A stretch of 64,000 nt of DNA from Pirellulaceae bacterium (GTDB lineage Bacteria; Planctomycetota; Planctomycetia; Pirellulales; Pirellulaceae). How positions within the stretch are numbered: the stretch's first letter is position 1; each line of letters starts with the position of its first letter. Positions 35,752 to 44,383 of this stretch are shown here, in pieces. The stretch lies in assembly GCA_022448315.1 (NCBI GenBank), contig JAKVCA010000021.1:62001-126000 (forward strand), in the 5' to 3' direction. The notes beneath the pieces are model-generated. The model was given only the letters and a program-made list of their open reading frames with translations, was not told the DNA's origin and did no database searches. The position numbers were made by a program, and so were the translations under genes.

Positions 35752-37734
35752 TCAAGCTTCGACGCAGGCTTCCAACTCTTCAAGTTCCTTTCTGAAGCCG
35801 CTGGACAAGATTGGAAAACGGCACCACGTTTTCGGATCCAAGTTCTCATCATCCAGATGAAACGACGGCGCGTAGCGTTCTCGTTTCCATTGATTGCGCG
35901 ACCAGAGTCGAAAGAAACGACAGATCCAACCGATCTGCTGCTTCAACGACTCATCCGGATACGCAACCTGCAGGTAGGGCAATATTTCCTTCGGCATCAA
36001 CTTATCACGAATCGCAAGTCGTTCAATCCGATCGAGAACCTCATAGGGCATCAAGTCTGCTTCGTCAGTTTGATGACGATCTTGAGGGCGAAGTTCGGCC
36101 GTAGGTGATTGTTGGTTCACAGCGGCCAGGGCAGAAAGAGGGCCGATTCCCTCGAGCCCCTCTGACTCCATCCAGCTCAACCATTGGCGGAGGTAGGCCT
36201 TGTCAATTCCAGCAATCGGCGCCAGACCACCACTGGTATCCCCATCCATGGTCGCATATCCAACGGCAGCCTCCGATCGATTGCTCGTCGATATCAGCAA
36301 CGCGCCGGCAACGTTCGCAAGCATCCAGACGCTGGGGGCTCTTACCCGTGCCTGAATATTCTGCAAAGCGATATCATCCTGCGACCAGGTCAACGGCCTC
36401 CCCAGCACGTCTTCAATTCGATCGTGATACTCCTGGACGATCGATTGAACATTCATTTCAAGGTGCCGAGCCCCGAGACTTGAAGCCACTTCGCGAGCTG
36501 CATCACGAGTGGTCAACGAACTATGGTCCGTTGCCTGGTAAACCGTCGTGAGAAGGTGTTGCATGAGCGTCTCTGAGGACGCTTCCACATTGCGAAGGCT
36601 GACTTCCAGTTTCTTCCGCGTTCCCTCAAGACCAAGCTCCTTCAATGCAAGTTGGCTCATCAGATAAATCAGCACTGCGACCGCCGTCGAATCTGCACCA
36701 CCGCTCAGCGACAGAACAAAGCCTCGGGACGCGCTTTTACGAAGATAATCAAACAGTCCCAGCGCAACGGCGCGTCCGAACTCTTCCGCCTTTTTGTCCT
36801 CCATCAACTCCCACGACGGTTTGGCGCAAAGGGGCGTGCAGGGCTTGACCTCGGGCAGTTCGAAACCGACGTCAATTTTTCGAGGTGAGAACTCCGCTCC
36901 GGGACGAAAGCTGTTTGCCCGTGTCCGCATCATGCGCGTTGCATCGATATCGGTGACCGCCGCCGTAATGCCCCAGTCTCGAAAGGAGAACCGGTCACCA
37001 GCCGCCAGCAGTTCTCCGCCGGCCGCGACCATCGCATCCCCGTCATAAATCGCTCGCCCCGCTTCATTGCCCAAAAGGTTGGCGTAGACATAGGTGACAA
37101 AAAACGATCGTGAGCCTTCGAGGATGAACCGTTTGCGAATCTCATTTTTCCCGAACGCAAAATGACTCGCACTGGGATTCAAAATCAGATCTACCCCTTG
37201 TGCCGCAAGGGACGCTCCTGGTCGTTGCCCCACCCACGCGTCTTCGCAAATCTCAAACCCAAGTCGCACCTTTCCGAGTTCGAACATCAGATCCCCAATC
37301 GGATAGGTGACCTGGTCGATCTCCACCTCGCCCACGGAACCTGCTGGCCAAGGCTTGAACCAGCGAGGCTCGTAATGGATCCCGTCACCCGCCAAATTTT
37401 GTTTGGCAACGAACCCGGCAATTTTTCCATCCACAATCAGACAAGCCGTATTATAGAGCCCCCCGGATACCAACATCGGAAGGCCAACGGAAACCACCAT
37501 CCCCTTACATTCTGGCAACAAAGTTTTAAGAATCTGGACCGAGGTCTCCTGTACCCCGGGCGAAAAGAAGGCATCCTCGCAACCGTAACCTGTAATGCAG
37601 AGTTCGGGCAGGCAGAGGATTGAAACATCATCCCTTTTGGCCTGGCGAACCGCCTCGACGATTCGACTCTGGTTGCCGTCCCAATCAAGTGGCGTCTGAT
37701 TGAGAACGGCGGCGGCGACTTTGACCAGCCTCAT
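35752..37734 (-). CDS. nadE: Glutamine-dependent NAD synthetase
   Basis: Last step of NAD synthesis, amidation of nicotinate adenine dinucleotide. The 660 residues have two domains. The N-terminal nitrilase-type glutaminase (about 1-290) shows Glu in CLPELCITGYGCED and the nucleophile Cys in FEICEDAWVG. The C-terminal synthetase begins near 330 and has the PP-loop LSGGADSTAVAVLIY and the substrate segment STSNRSEAAVGYATMDGD. The ammonia channel form with glutaminase domain is the common bacterial long type. It sits 150 bases after uvrB in the same direction. Confidence 0.96.
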   Translation of the reverse strand: MRLVKVAAAVLNQTPLDWDGNQSRIVEAVRQAKRDDVSILCLPELCITGYGCEDAFFSPGVQETSVQILKTLLPECKGMVVSVGLPMLVSGGLYNTACLIVDGKIAGFVAKQNLAGDGIHYEPRWFKPWPAGSVGEVEIDQVTYPIGDLMFELGKVRLGFEICEDAWVGQRPGASLAAQGVDLILNPSASHFAFGKNEIRKRFILEGSRSFFVTYVYANLLGNEAGRAIYDGDAMVAAGGELLAAGDRFSFRDWGITAAVTDIDATRMMRTRANSFRPGAEFSPRKIDVGFELPEVKPCTPLCAKPSWELMEDKKAEEFGRAVALGLFDYLRKSASRGFVLSLSGGADSTAVAVLIYLMSQLALKELGLEGTRKKLEVSLRNVEASSETLMQHLLTTVYQATDHSSLTTRDAAREVASSLGARHLEMNVQSIVQEYHDRIEDVLGRPLTWSQDDIALQNIQARVRAPSVWMLANVAGALLISTSNRSEAAVGYATMDGDTSGGLAPIAGIDKAYLRQWLSWMESEGLEGIGPLSALAAVNQQSPTAELRPQDRHQTDEADLMPYEVLDRIERLAIRDKLMPKEILPYLQVAYPDESLKQQIGWICRFFRLWSRNQWKRERYAPSFHLDDENLDPKTWCRFPILSSGFRKELEELEACVEA

Positions 37735-37883
37735 AGGTTCAATCCTTGTTCGATATACACGGCTTTCTGCCTCCCTTACCCATCGCGGTCCACCACCGCC
37801 GACATGCCTGCCCCACTCCGCAGGTTGTCTTGCCCAGTTGATTCCGTATGTCCGTCAAGCTGGAAAGACCCAACGTCGAATTT

Positions 37884-40001
37884 CTACGTTGATCTTTTTG
37901 GGCGGGGCACTTTCGTTCCTTTTTTCGGTCCTCCCCCACGCCGTCCCTTGCGGCCTTTGCGGCCCTTAGGCTGATAACTTTCGACTGAGGAAGCGCTAAG
38001 TTTTTGTCCCACTTGATCCTTAAGTTGCGTCACACGATCACGAAGTGCTGCGGCACGCTCGAACTCCAAAGACTCCGCCGCCGTGAGCATCTCTTTTTCA
38101 AGCTCCGCGATGTACTCTTCGGTGATGTAGACCGACTCTTCGTCTTTGCCGACGGCCTCGTTCGCCTCACGATGGGCCCGCACTTCCGATTCAATGCCGC
38201 TTCGAATGTTCTTCTTGATCGTCTGGGGCGTAATTCCGTTTTCGCGATTGTAATCTTCCTGCAGCGCACGACGGCGACGTGTCTCGTCGATCGCCGCTTT
38301 CATCGAATCAGTCACCTTGTCCGCGTAGAGGATGACACGGGCGTTGACGTTCCTGGCGGAACGACCGATCGTTTGGATCAAAGAGGTTTCGCTCCGCAAG
38401 AAGCCTTCTTTGTCGGCATCCAGAATCGCGACCAACGAAACCTCAGGCAAATCCAATCCTTCCCGCAGCAGGTTCACTCCGACAAGCGCCTCAAATCTCC
38501 CCTCCCGAAGTTCCTTCAGCAACTCCACCCGTTCGAACGCATCCAGCTCACTGTGAAGCCACTTACAGGCCACCCCTTTCTCCGTGAGGTACGCGGATAA
38601 ATCCTCGGCGAGCCTTTTGGTCAGGGCAGTTACTAAAACACGCTCTCCCCGTTCCGCTCTCAACCGAATCTGTCCGAGGAGGTGTTCGACCTGCCCTCGC
38701 GCTGGAATCACCTCAATCTCTGGATCGAGAAGTCCCGTAGGTCTGATAATCTGTTCGACCACCTCGCCCTCAGTCCGTTCCAATTCGTAGTCGCTCGGTG
38801 TCGCCGAGACAAATACCAGTCGTTTGATCCGCTCTTCCCATTCCTCGAATTTCAGGGGGCGATTATCCAAGGCACTTGGCAAGCGGAATCCGTGCTCGAC
38901 CAGAGTCGTTTTCCGACTTCGATCTCCGGCATACATCGCTCGTACCTGAGGAACCGTCACATGAGATTCATCGATGAAGACCAGAAAATCTTCCGGAAAA
39001 AAGTCGAACAGGGTCTGCGGCGTGGCACCTGGCGGCATTCCGGATAAAGGGCGACTGTAGTTTTCCACTCCGGGACAGGTTCCAACTTCCTGCAACATTT
39101 CAAGATCAAAACGGGTCCGGGCGTTCAGGCGCTGGGCCTCAAGCAACTTTCCCTGCTGACGAAACACTTCTAAGCGTTCTTCCAGTTCGGTTTTAATCGC
39201 GCCTACCGCATTCTCAATCCTCTCCTCGGGCATCACAAAATGTTTCGCCGGATAGATGTACATTTCGTCATGGCGACTCAAAACCTCTCCGCTGGTTGGA
39301 TTGATGAAATTGAGTTGATCGATTTCGTCTCCCCATAACTCAATGCGATACGCAAATTCCTCGTAACTGGGCCAGACCTCGACGCAATCTCCACGCACTC
39401 GAAATCGTCCTCGTTCGAACGCGACGTCGTTTCGATCATATTGGATCTCGACGAGTTTCATGAGCATCTCGTCTCGATCAATGGTCCCCCCTCGAGTCAG
39501 GCCGACCACCATCTTGCGATAGTCATCCGGTGACCCCAGACCATAAATGCAGGAGACACTTGCCACGATGATAACGTCACTTCGACTGACCAACGAACTC
39601 GTGGAAGCCAAACGAAGTCGATCGATTTCTTCATTGATCGACGCATCTTTCTCGATGTAAATGTCCCGTTGCGGAATGTACGCCTCAGGTTGGTAGTAGT
39701 CGTAGTAACTCACGAAGTAATGCACCGCGTTCTCGGGAAAAAACTCCTTGAACTCCGAGTAGAGTTGAGCGGCCAACGTTTTATTGTGGGAAATGACTAA
39801 TGTGGGGCGTTGCATCTGCTGAATGACGTTGGCCATCGTGAACGTTTTGCCACTGCCCGTCACCCCCATGAGGACCTGCTCGCCTTTACCCGCTTTCAAC
39901 CCTTGAGTCAGCGATTCAATCGCTGCTGGCTGGTCGCCGGCGGGCGCAAACTGCGACTTCAACTCAAAAGGAATTTGTCGCAAGTCGGAGTTTTTGATCA
40001 T
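37884..40001 (-). CDS. uvrB: Excinuclease ABC subunit B
   Basis: Helicase-like damage-verification subunit of nucleotide excision repair. 705 residues; the core is complete: Walker [15 protein letters not shown] near 46, the beta-hairpin [21 protein letters not shown] near 92-112, helicase motif DESHVT, the C-terminal motif V/VI regions [14 protein letters not shown] and QTIGRSARN, and the UVR domain [17 protein letters not shown] near 630. After about 670 there is an extra basic Gly/Arg/Lys tail ([16 protein letters not shown]). It lies 11 bases downstream of the comEA-like gene, so both share a transcript. Confidence 0.98.
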   Translation of the reverse strand: MIKNSDLRQIPFELKSQFAPAGDQPAAIESLTQGLKAGKGEQVLMGVTGSGKTFTMANVIQQMQRPTLVISHNKTLAAQLYSEFKEFFPENAVHYFVSYYDYYQPEAYIPQRDIYIEKDASINEEIDRLRLASTSSLVSRSDVIIVASVSCIYGLGSPDDYRKMVVGLTRGGTIDRDEMLMKLVEIQYDRNDVAFERGRFRVRGDCVEVWPSYEEFAYRIELWGDEIDQLNFINPTSGEVLSRHDEMYIYPAKHFVMPEERIENAVGAIKTELEERLEVFRQQGKLLEAQRLNARTRFDLEMLQEVGTCPGVENYSRPLSGMPPGATPQTLFDFFPEDFLVFIDESHVTVPQVRAMYAGDRSRKTTLVEHGFRLPSALDNRPLKFEEWEERIKRLVFVSATPSDYELERTEGEVVEQIIRPTGLLDPEIEVIPARGQVEHLLGQIRLRAERGERVLVTALTKRLAEDLSAYLTEKGVACKWLHSELDAFERVELLKELREGRFEALVGVNLLREGLDLPEVSLVAILDADKEGFLRSETSLIQTIGRSARNVNARVILYADKVTDSMKAAIDETRRRRALQEDYNRENGITPQTIKKNIRSGIESEVRAHREANEAVGKDEESVYITEEYIAELEKEMLTAAESLEFERAAALRDRVTQLKDQVGQKLSASSVESYQPKGRKGRKGRRGGGPKKGTKVPRPKRST

Positions 40002-40012
40002 GAAATACCTGC

Positions 40013-40441
40013 TTAGTTCAATTCCACGGCAACAAAAGGCCGTAGCCGCTCAATGGTTCGGGGACCAATTCCAGGCACGCGGTCCATATCCTGAACATCA
40101 CGGAATGGACCTCGATCCCGTCGATCCTCGACCAAACGTTGGGCTAAACCGGGACCAATGCCGGGCAGCAACTCCAGTTCGAGTGCGGATGCGGAATTGA
40201 TCTCTACGGTGGAAATGACGGGGCCACTTGTTTGTCGATGCCAATTTTCTCGTGCCTCTTCCTTCCTTGAAACCCATGCCCAGGTCGAAACCCCACTGTA
40301 AATCGTTAGAATCACCAGCAGCAGGGTCGCCATCACTCTTTGATCGCGAACCGCCAAAAGAAATGGAAATTGCCACTTGGGCTCGGAAGTCAAGGCAGCT
40401 GAGTTCGACGGAATTCGATCAACCATTGGGTACTGCTCCAT
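40013..40441 (-). CDS. ComEA-like helix-hairpin-helix protein
   Basis: 142 residues, with a membrane-anchor helix at about 36-56 ([21 protein letters not shown]) and a C-terminal pair of HhH motifs at about 78-140: [20 protein letters not shown] and [14 protein letters not shown]. ComEA-type proteins bind DNA non-specifically at the cell surface during natural transformation; competence genes are not nearby, so a repair role together with uvrB is equally possible (inference). A second start at 40426 is plausible. The stop is 11 bases from the uvrB start. Confidence 0.85.
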   Translation of the reverse strand: MEQYPMVDRIPSNSAALTSEPKWQFPFLLAVRDQRVMATLLLVILTIYSGVSTWAWVSRKEEARENWHRQTSGPVISTVEINSASALELELLPGIGPGLAQRLVEDRRDRGPFRDVQDMDRVPGIGPRTIERLRPFVAVELN

Positions 40442-40462
40442 TATTTCGTCTGGAAATCAATC

Positions 40463-40482
40463 GACAAGCAAACTTGCTTGTC
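40463..40482. promoter_or_regulatory. Palindromic operator candidate upstream of comEA-uvrB
   Basis: GACAAGCAA and TTGCTTGTC form 9-bp inverted arms with a 2-base spacer. The site lies 20 bases before the comEA-like gene and 144 bases before divergent nadC. Because the operon carries uvrB, an SOS repressor site is a possibility; the LexA motif of this lineage is not known to me. Confidence 0.5.
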
Positions 40483-40625
40483 TCTCCGAGCGATGTTGTC
40501 TGGTCCCGCTATGACGCAGGACGAGCCACCAGTCGTCCGGAAAGTCGGAGCCCGCACACCCATTTATTATTGACGTACCGCCACCAGATTGCGAGGCACG
40601 GTGGTGAAAACAGGGAGTCCCGCGA

Positions 40626-41555
40626 ATGACCAAGGAATTCGTTCAACTTGACTGGAACGAAACGTTGCGTGCGGCCTGCCATCAAGTTTTTGAGGCCGCC
40701 AAACAGGAAGACCTTCGAGAACGTGGTGACATTACAAGCTTGGCAATCCTTCCCGAAAAACCAAATGGTGAGGTGGTTTTTCGGATTCGCGAATGCGGTG
40801 TGGTTGCCGGTATTGACTGCCTTCAAATCGCGACAGCCCTTTACGATCCTGAACTATCCCTCGACATCCATGTCACCGATGGCCAAGAGGTTACCGCTGG
40901 CGAATCCCTCGCTGTGGTGAGGGGCGCTGCCATCAGTCTGCTTGCCATGGAACGCCCCGCGTTGAATCTCCTCTGCCGACTCTCAGGAATCGCGACACTC
41001 ACTCGGCAGTGGACGGATCAGATCGCGGGTTCGCCCTGCAGAATTTACGACACGAGAAAAACGGTGCCGGGCCTGAGGCTTCTTGAAAAATATGCAGTCC
41101 GGTGTGGTGGAGGTTTCAACCACCGATCTGATCTCTCCGAAGCCTTCCTGATCAAGGATAATCATCTAGCCTTGGCCGGCGATTCACAGGGTCCTCTACC
41201 GCCCGCCGTAGCGGTCTGTCGAGCAAAGACCTACATGGCCGAACACCACTTCCCTGAGACGACACTCATTGAAATCGAAGTCGATACTTGGAAACAATTT
41301 GAATCCGCGATCTCCGAAAAACCCGATATCATTCTTTTGGACAACATGCCCGCCGAACTCCTTGCCCGCGCCGTCGAATACCGAAACCGTATTGCACCCG
41401 GTGTAGAACTGGAAGCCTCTGGTGGCATCACGCTTGCCAAACTTCCTGCCGTCGCCAGGACAGGGATTGAACGAATCAGTGTGGGTGCGTTGACCCACTC
41501 GGCGACCCAGGTCGACATTGGACTGGACTGGCAGGACATGTCGACAACCTATTAG
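40626..41555 (+). CDS. nadC: Nicotinate-nucleotide pyrophosphorylase (carboxylating)
   Basis: Converts quinolinate and PRPP to nicotinate mononucleotide in de novo NAD synthesis. 309 residues, family length. Motifs: the N-terminal EDLRERGDITSLAI, ERPALNLLCRLSGIATLT, the active-site segment YDTRKTVPGLRLLEKYAV with RCGGGFNHR, and the late barrel strand ILLDNMPAE, with EASGGI near the end. It is divergent from the comEA-uvrB operon. With nadE and nadK it makes three NAD genes within about 10 kb. Confidence 0.96.
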   Translation: MTKEFVQLDWNETLRAACHQVFEAAKQEDLRERGDITSLAILPEKPNGEVVFRIRECGVVAGIDCLQIATALYDPELSLDIHVTDGQEVTAGESLAVVRGAAISLLAMERPALNLLCRLSGIATLTRQWTDQIAGSPCRIYDTRKTVPGLRLLEKYAVRCGGGFNHRSDLSEAFLIKDNHLALAGDSQGPLPPAVAVCRAKTYMAEHHFPETTLIEIEVDTWKQFESAISEKPDIILLDNMPAELLARAVEYRNRIAPGVELEASGGITLAKLPAVARTGIERISVGALTHSATQVDIGLDWQDMSTTY

Positions 41556-41579
41556 AGAGCACCGATGTTTAAGGAAGGT

Positions 41580-43160
41580 TCAACCCAAAGAGCCCTGTTG
41601 GTAGGTTCCGTCCACGGAACGCCAGATTAATTCCTCACCCGGGTCGTCCTGCAACCAAGATGGTAGCCGCTCGGGGCGAACCGCATCGTAGCAGGCGAGC
41701 ATTGCAAAGCGGTGAATGGATGCCGGCATCCCTACCGCCGTGGTGCCGGGATGCCCAGTCGCCGGAAACGGCCCACCATGATTCATGGCCGGACTGACGG
41801 CAACACCGGTGGGCATCTTGTCATTCAGCAGACGTCCGACCCGTGTTCGCAACACCGACTCGACACTTTGATACGCGTCGTCGTCGGAACCATCCGCTGC
41901 CGAGTAAACACAACCGGTGAGATTCCCTTCAACAAGCCGCAACGCCGAAACCAACTCCTCGAGCCCCGAGCAAACGACGATGAGCGATTCGTTCCCGAAC
42001 GCCTCCGCTTGAAACGCCTCTGGTTTTTCGATGAACGATGAGCCTGAAACGCTCAATAGGGTGTTGGGTAGACTGCATCGATCCGTCGCCGCTTCTCCGG
42101 CAGGCGTCAACCTTGTCGCCCCTGCACGGACAAGTTCATCGATGCCGTCTTTCAAATTTGCTTCGACTCCCGTCGAGAGCAAGGTTCCCGCTGCCGTATC
42201 GGCGAACGCCTTGGTCACGCCTTCAAGCCATTTGTTTGAATTGGAATCCTCGATCACGAAAACGATTCCGGGATTGGTGCAAAACTGCCCTGTCCCCATC
42301 AAGCAACTCCCCGCGAATTCACCGACGAGCTCTTCGCCACGTTCCAACAGAGCTCCGGGCAGAATCACCACGGGATTGATGCTGGAAAGCTCCAAGTAAA
42401 TTGGTGTACCCACCTCGTCGGCTGCCGCCTTCAGTTTCAGCCCCGCCGAGCGACTTCCCGTATAACCCAAGGCAGAAAGCCTCGGATCACTCGCCAGTCT
42501 GACGCCATCGCTGTGCTCAGTTCGGTAAATCAGCTGGACCGTGGCGCGTGGGAGACCGGTCTTTTCAATTGCTCGTAACGCCGCCTCACCAAACAAGCGT
42601 GTGGTCCCAGGATGAGAAGAATTTGCCTTGCCAATCACCGGATTCCCTGCGGCAATCGCGGAAGCAAAATCACCACCGGACACACTTCCAAAGGCGAACG
42701 GAAAATTATTGGGGCCGAAAACGGCAACAGGGCCCAATCCCAAATAGCCTGAGCGAATATTCAGCTGAGTGTCCAAGGTCGCCTGACGCCAGGTCCCGGT
42801 TTTCGCAGCCGCCGCGGCTTGTCGAAGTTGTCCTGTGGTCCGAGGAAGCTCCACGTCTTTGAGCCGTGGTGATACTGGCAGTGCCGTCTCCTGATGGGCC
42901 ATCTCAACCAATTCATCCGCCACCGTTTCGATTTCTTCCGCAAACGCTTCGAGAAATGCCGCAATGTCTTTTCCCGGACAAAGCCGAAGTTCTTCCGCCG
43001 CTTCTGTCGCCGCGTTCAGGCACCGGTCCAAATCTCCCCAACCGCTGACCGGATACGTCTCGTCCATGGGCTCGCGGGTATTGGGGTTCATCGCTTGAAA
43101 TGTCCCGACTGCGTCGGCTTCGACCCAGCTGCCATCGATCAATACGGGCTTGGTTGTCAT
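41580..43160 (-). CDS. Alpha-ketoglutarate semialdehyde dehydrogenase (2,5-dioxovalerate dehydrogenase)
   Basis: NAD(P)-dependent aldehyde dehydrogenase, 526 residues. The cofactor loop begins GPVAVFGPNNFPFAFG near residue 145; the general base Glu lies in YLELSSINPVVI near 255; the nucleophile Cys is in GTGQFCTNPG near 290. The Ser-Ser-Ile-Asn form in place of Gly-Gly is typical of the KGSADH subgroup that oxidises 2-oxoglutarate semialdehyde in Weimberg-type pentose and sugar-acid pathways. The upstream gene on the same strand is a dehydratase of the fumarylacetoacetase fold, so the pair would carry a 2-keto-3-deoxy-pentonate to 2-oxoglutarate. Confidence 0.88.
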   Translation of the reverse strand: MTTKPVLIDGSWVEADAVGTFQAMNPNTREPMDETYPVSGWGDLDRCLNAATEAAEELRLCPGKDIAAFLEAFAEEIETVADELVEMAHQETALPVSPRLKDVELPRTTGQLRQAAAAAKTGTWRQATLDTQLNIRSGYLGLGPVAVFGPNNFPFAFGSVSGGDFASAIAAGNPVIGKANSSHPGTTRLFGEAALRAIEKTGLPRATVQLIYRTEHSDGVRLASDPRLSALGYTGSRSAGLKLKAAADEVGTPIYLELSSINPVVILPGALLERGEELVGEFAGSCLMGTGQFCTNPGIVFVIEDSNSNKWLEGVTKAFADTAAGTLLSTGVEANLKDGIDELVRAGATRLTPAGEAATDRCSLPNTLLSVSGSSFIEKPEAFQAEAFGNESLIVVCSGLEELVSALRLVEGNLTGCVYSAADGSDDDAYQSVESVLRTRVGRLLNDKMPTGVAVSPAMNHGGPFPATGHPGTTAVGMPASIHRFAMLACYDAVRPERLPSWLQDDPGEELIWRSVDGTYQQGSLG

Positions 43161-43310
43161 GGTATTGCTATCCGATTCTAAGTCTTCGCCCGAGGGCGAT
43201 CTGTAAATTTTCGAGGTCTTAAATGCTACGGTTGTATGCAGCGAATCTCGGAGTCAGCAATGGTCCTGCCGCTGAAAAGCACCGAGCAAACGAGTGTTGC
43301 TAAATCGTCC

Positions 43311-44183
43311 TCAGTCGGAGCGTTGCACCACCTTGTTGGTGAGCGTCCCGAGGGGCCCGATGGTGATACTCACCATATCGTTGGCCAGCAGGGTAAAATC
43401 ACTATCCGGAACAATTCCAGTCCCCGTCATCAACAGGACACCCTCTGGGAAGGAATGGTCTCTGCCCAGCCATCCCACCAATTCATCAAAGGTGCGGGCC
43501 ATCTGATCGATGTTTGTCGAGCCTTCGAAAACACGAACGCCATTTCGCTCAATTTTTAAATCCACCGGCCAGCTCTCCGCGCCTGTCACCGATTCAGCCA
43601 GGACAATGCCTGGTCCAAGTCCACAACAATCGTCATAAACTTTGGCTTGGGGAAGATAGAGCGGATTTTCTCCCTCGATATCCCGGGAACTCATGTCATT
43701 TCCGACGGTGTAGCCAACGATTTTCAACCCGCTGTTCATCACCAACGTGAGTTCCGGTTCGGGCACATTCCATTTCGAGTCCTGGCGGATCCGGATCTCC
43801 TGTCCGTTTCCGACCACACGGTGTGGTGTCGCCTTCATAAAAAGTTCGGGGCGTGGAGATTCGTAAACTCGGTCGTAACACGATGCCGCCGCCTCCGACT
43901 CTTCCATTCTCGCCGATTTGGACCGCGTGTAAGTCACGCCCGCCGCCCAGATTTCCTGTCGATCCACCGGAGGAAGAAGCGCGACGCTTTCATGATCCAC
44001 AGGGGTGCTGTTTTGACGAAGTTCGTCCACCATTCGCGGAGGACTTTCCGATTCCAAAATTTCAAACAGCGAGACCGGTTTGGACGCATCCCCCAATAGC
44101 TCAACTTGCTGATCCAACCAAACGCCGACACGGATCGCGGTATCGGCGGTCCGGACGCGGACGAGTGTCAACGGATTCGACAT
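43311..44183 (-). CDS. Fumarylacetoacetase-fold protein, probable 2-keto-3-deoxy-pentonate dehydratase
   Basis: 290 residues from the ATG at 44183 (GAGG nine bases upstream); an in-frame start at 44207 also exists. The fold is shown by AAGVTYTRSK near residue 87, the metal-site region PEPELTLVMN near 145 and GYTVGNDMSSRDIEG near 158, followed by YDDCCGLGPG. Members of this subgroup, such as Caulobacter XylX, dehydrate 2-keto-3-deoxy-pentonates to 2-oxoglutarate semialdehyde. The 150-base gap to the dehydrogenase gene leaves room for a separate promoter, but the biochemical link is strong. Function is by context and subgroup look. Confidence 0.8.
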   Translation of the reverse strand: MSNPLTLVRVRTADTAIRVGVWLDQQVELLGDASKPVSLFEILESESPPRMVDELRQNSTPVDHESVALLPPVDRQEIWAAGVTYTRSKSARMEESEAAASCYDRVYESPRPELFMKATPHRVVGNGQEIRIRQDSKWNVPEPELTLVMNSGLKIVGYTVGNDMSSRDIEGENPLYLPQAKVYDDCCGLGPGIVLAESVTGAESWPVDLKIERNGVRVFEGSTNIDQMARTFDELVGWLGRDHSFPEGVLLMTGTGIVPDSDFTLLANDMVSITIGPLGTLTNKVVQRSD

Positions 44184-44383
44184 GATGGAGATCCTCGTTG
44201 AGGGCAAAGCGTCCTATCATATCAGGCCCCCTTGATCATTCCATCGGGGTAACCCGTGCGGTGACGTCGGCTCCATTCCGTGATCGCCTCGAAATATGAG
44301 CGACCGCAAACAACCCCAATTTTGGCTATCTGCGGATCGAATCCCTCCAGTTGATCACGCTAACGTCGAGGCAGCAAATGCAA

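Noticed and set aside
43161-43310. Possible small gene between the FAH-fold protein and KGSADH
   Set aside because: No open frame with start and ribosome site fits the 150-base gap.
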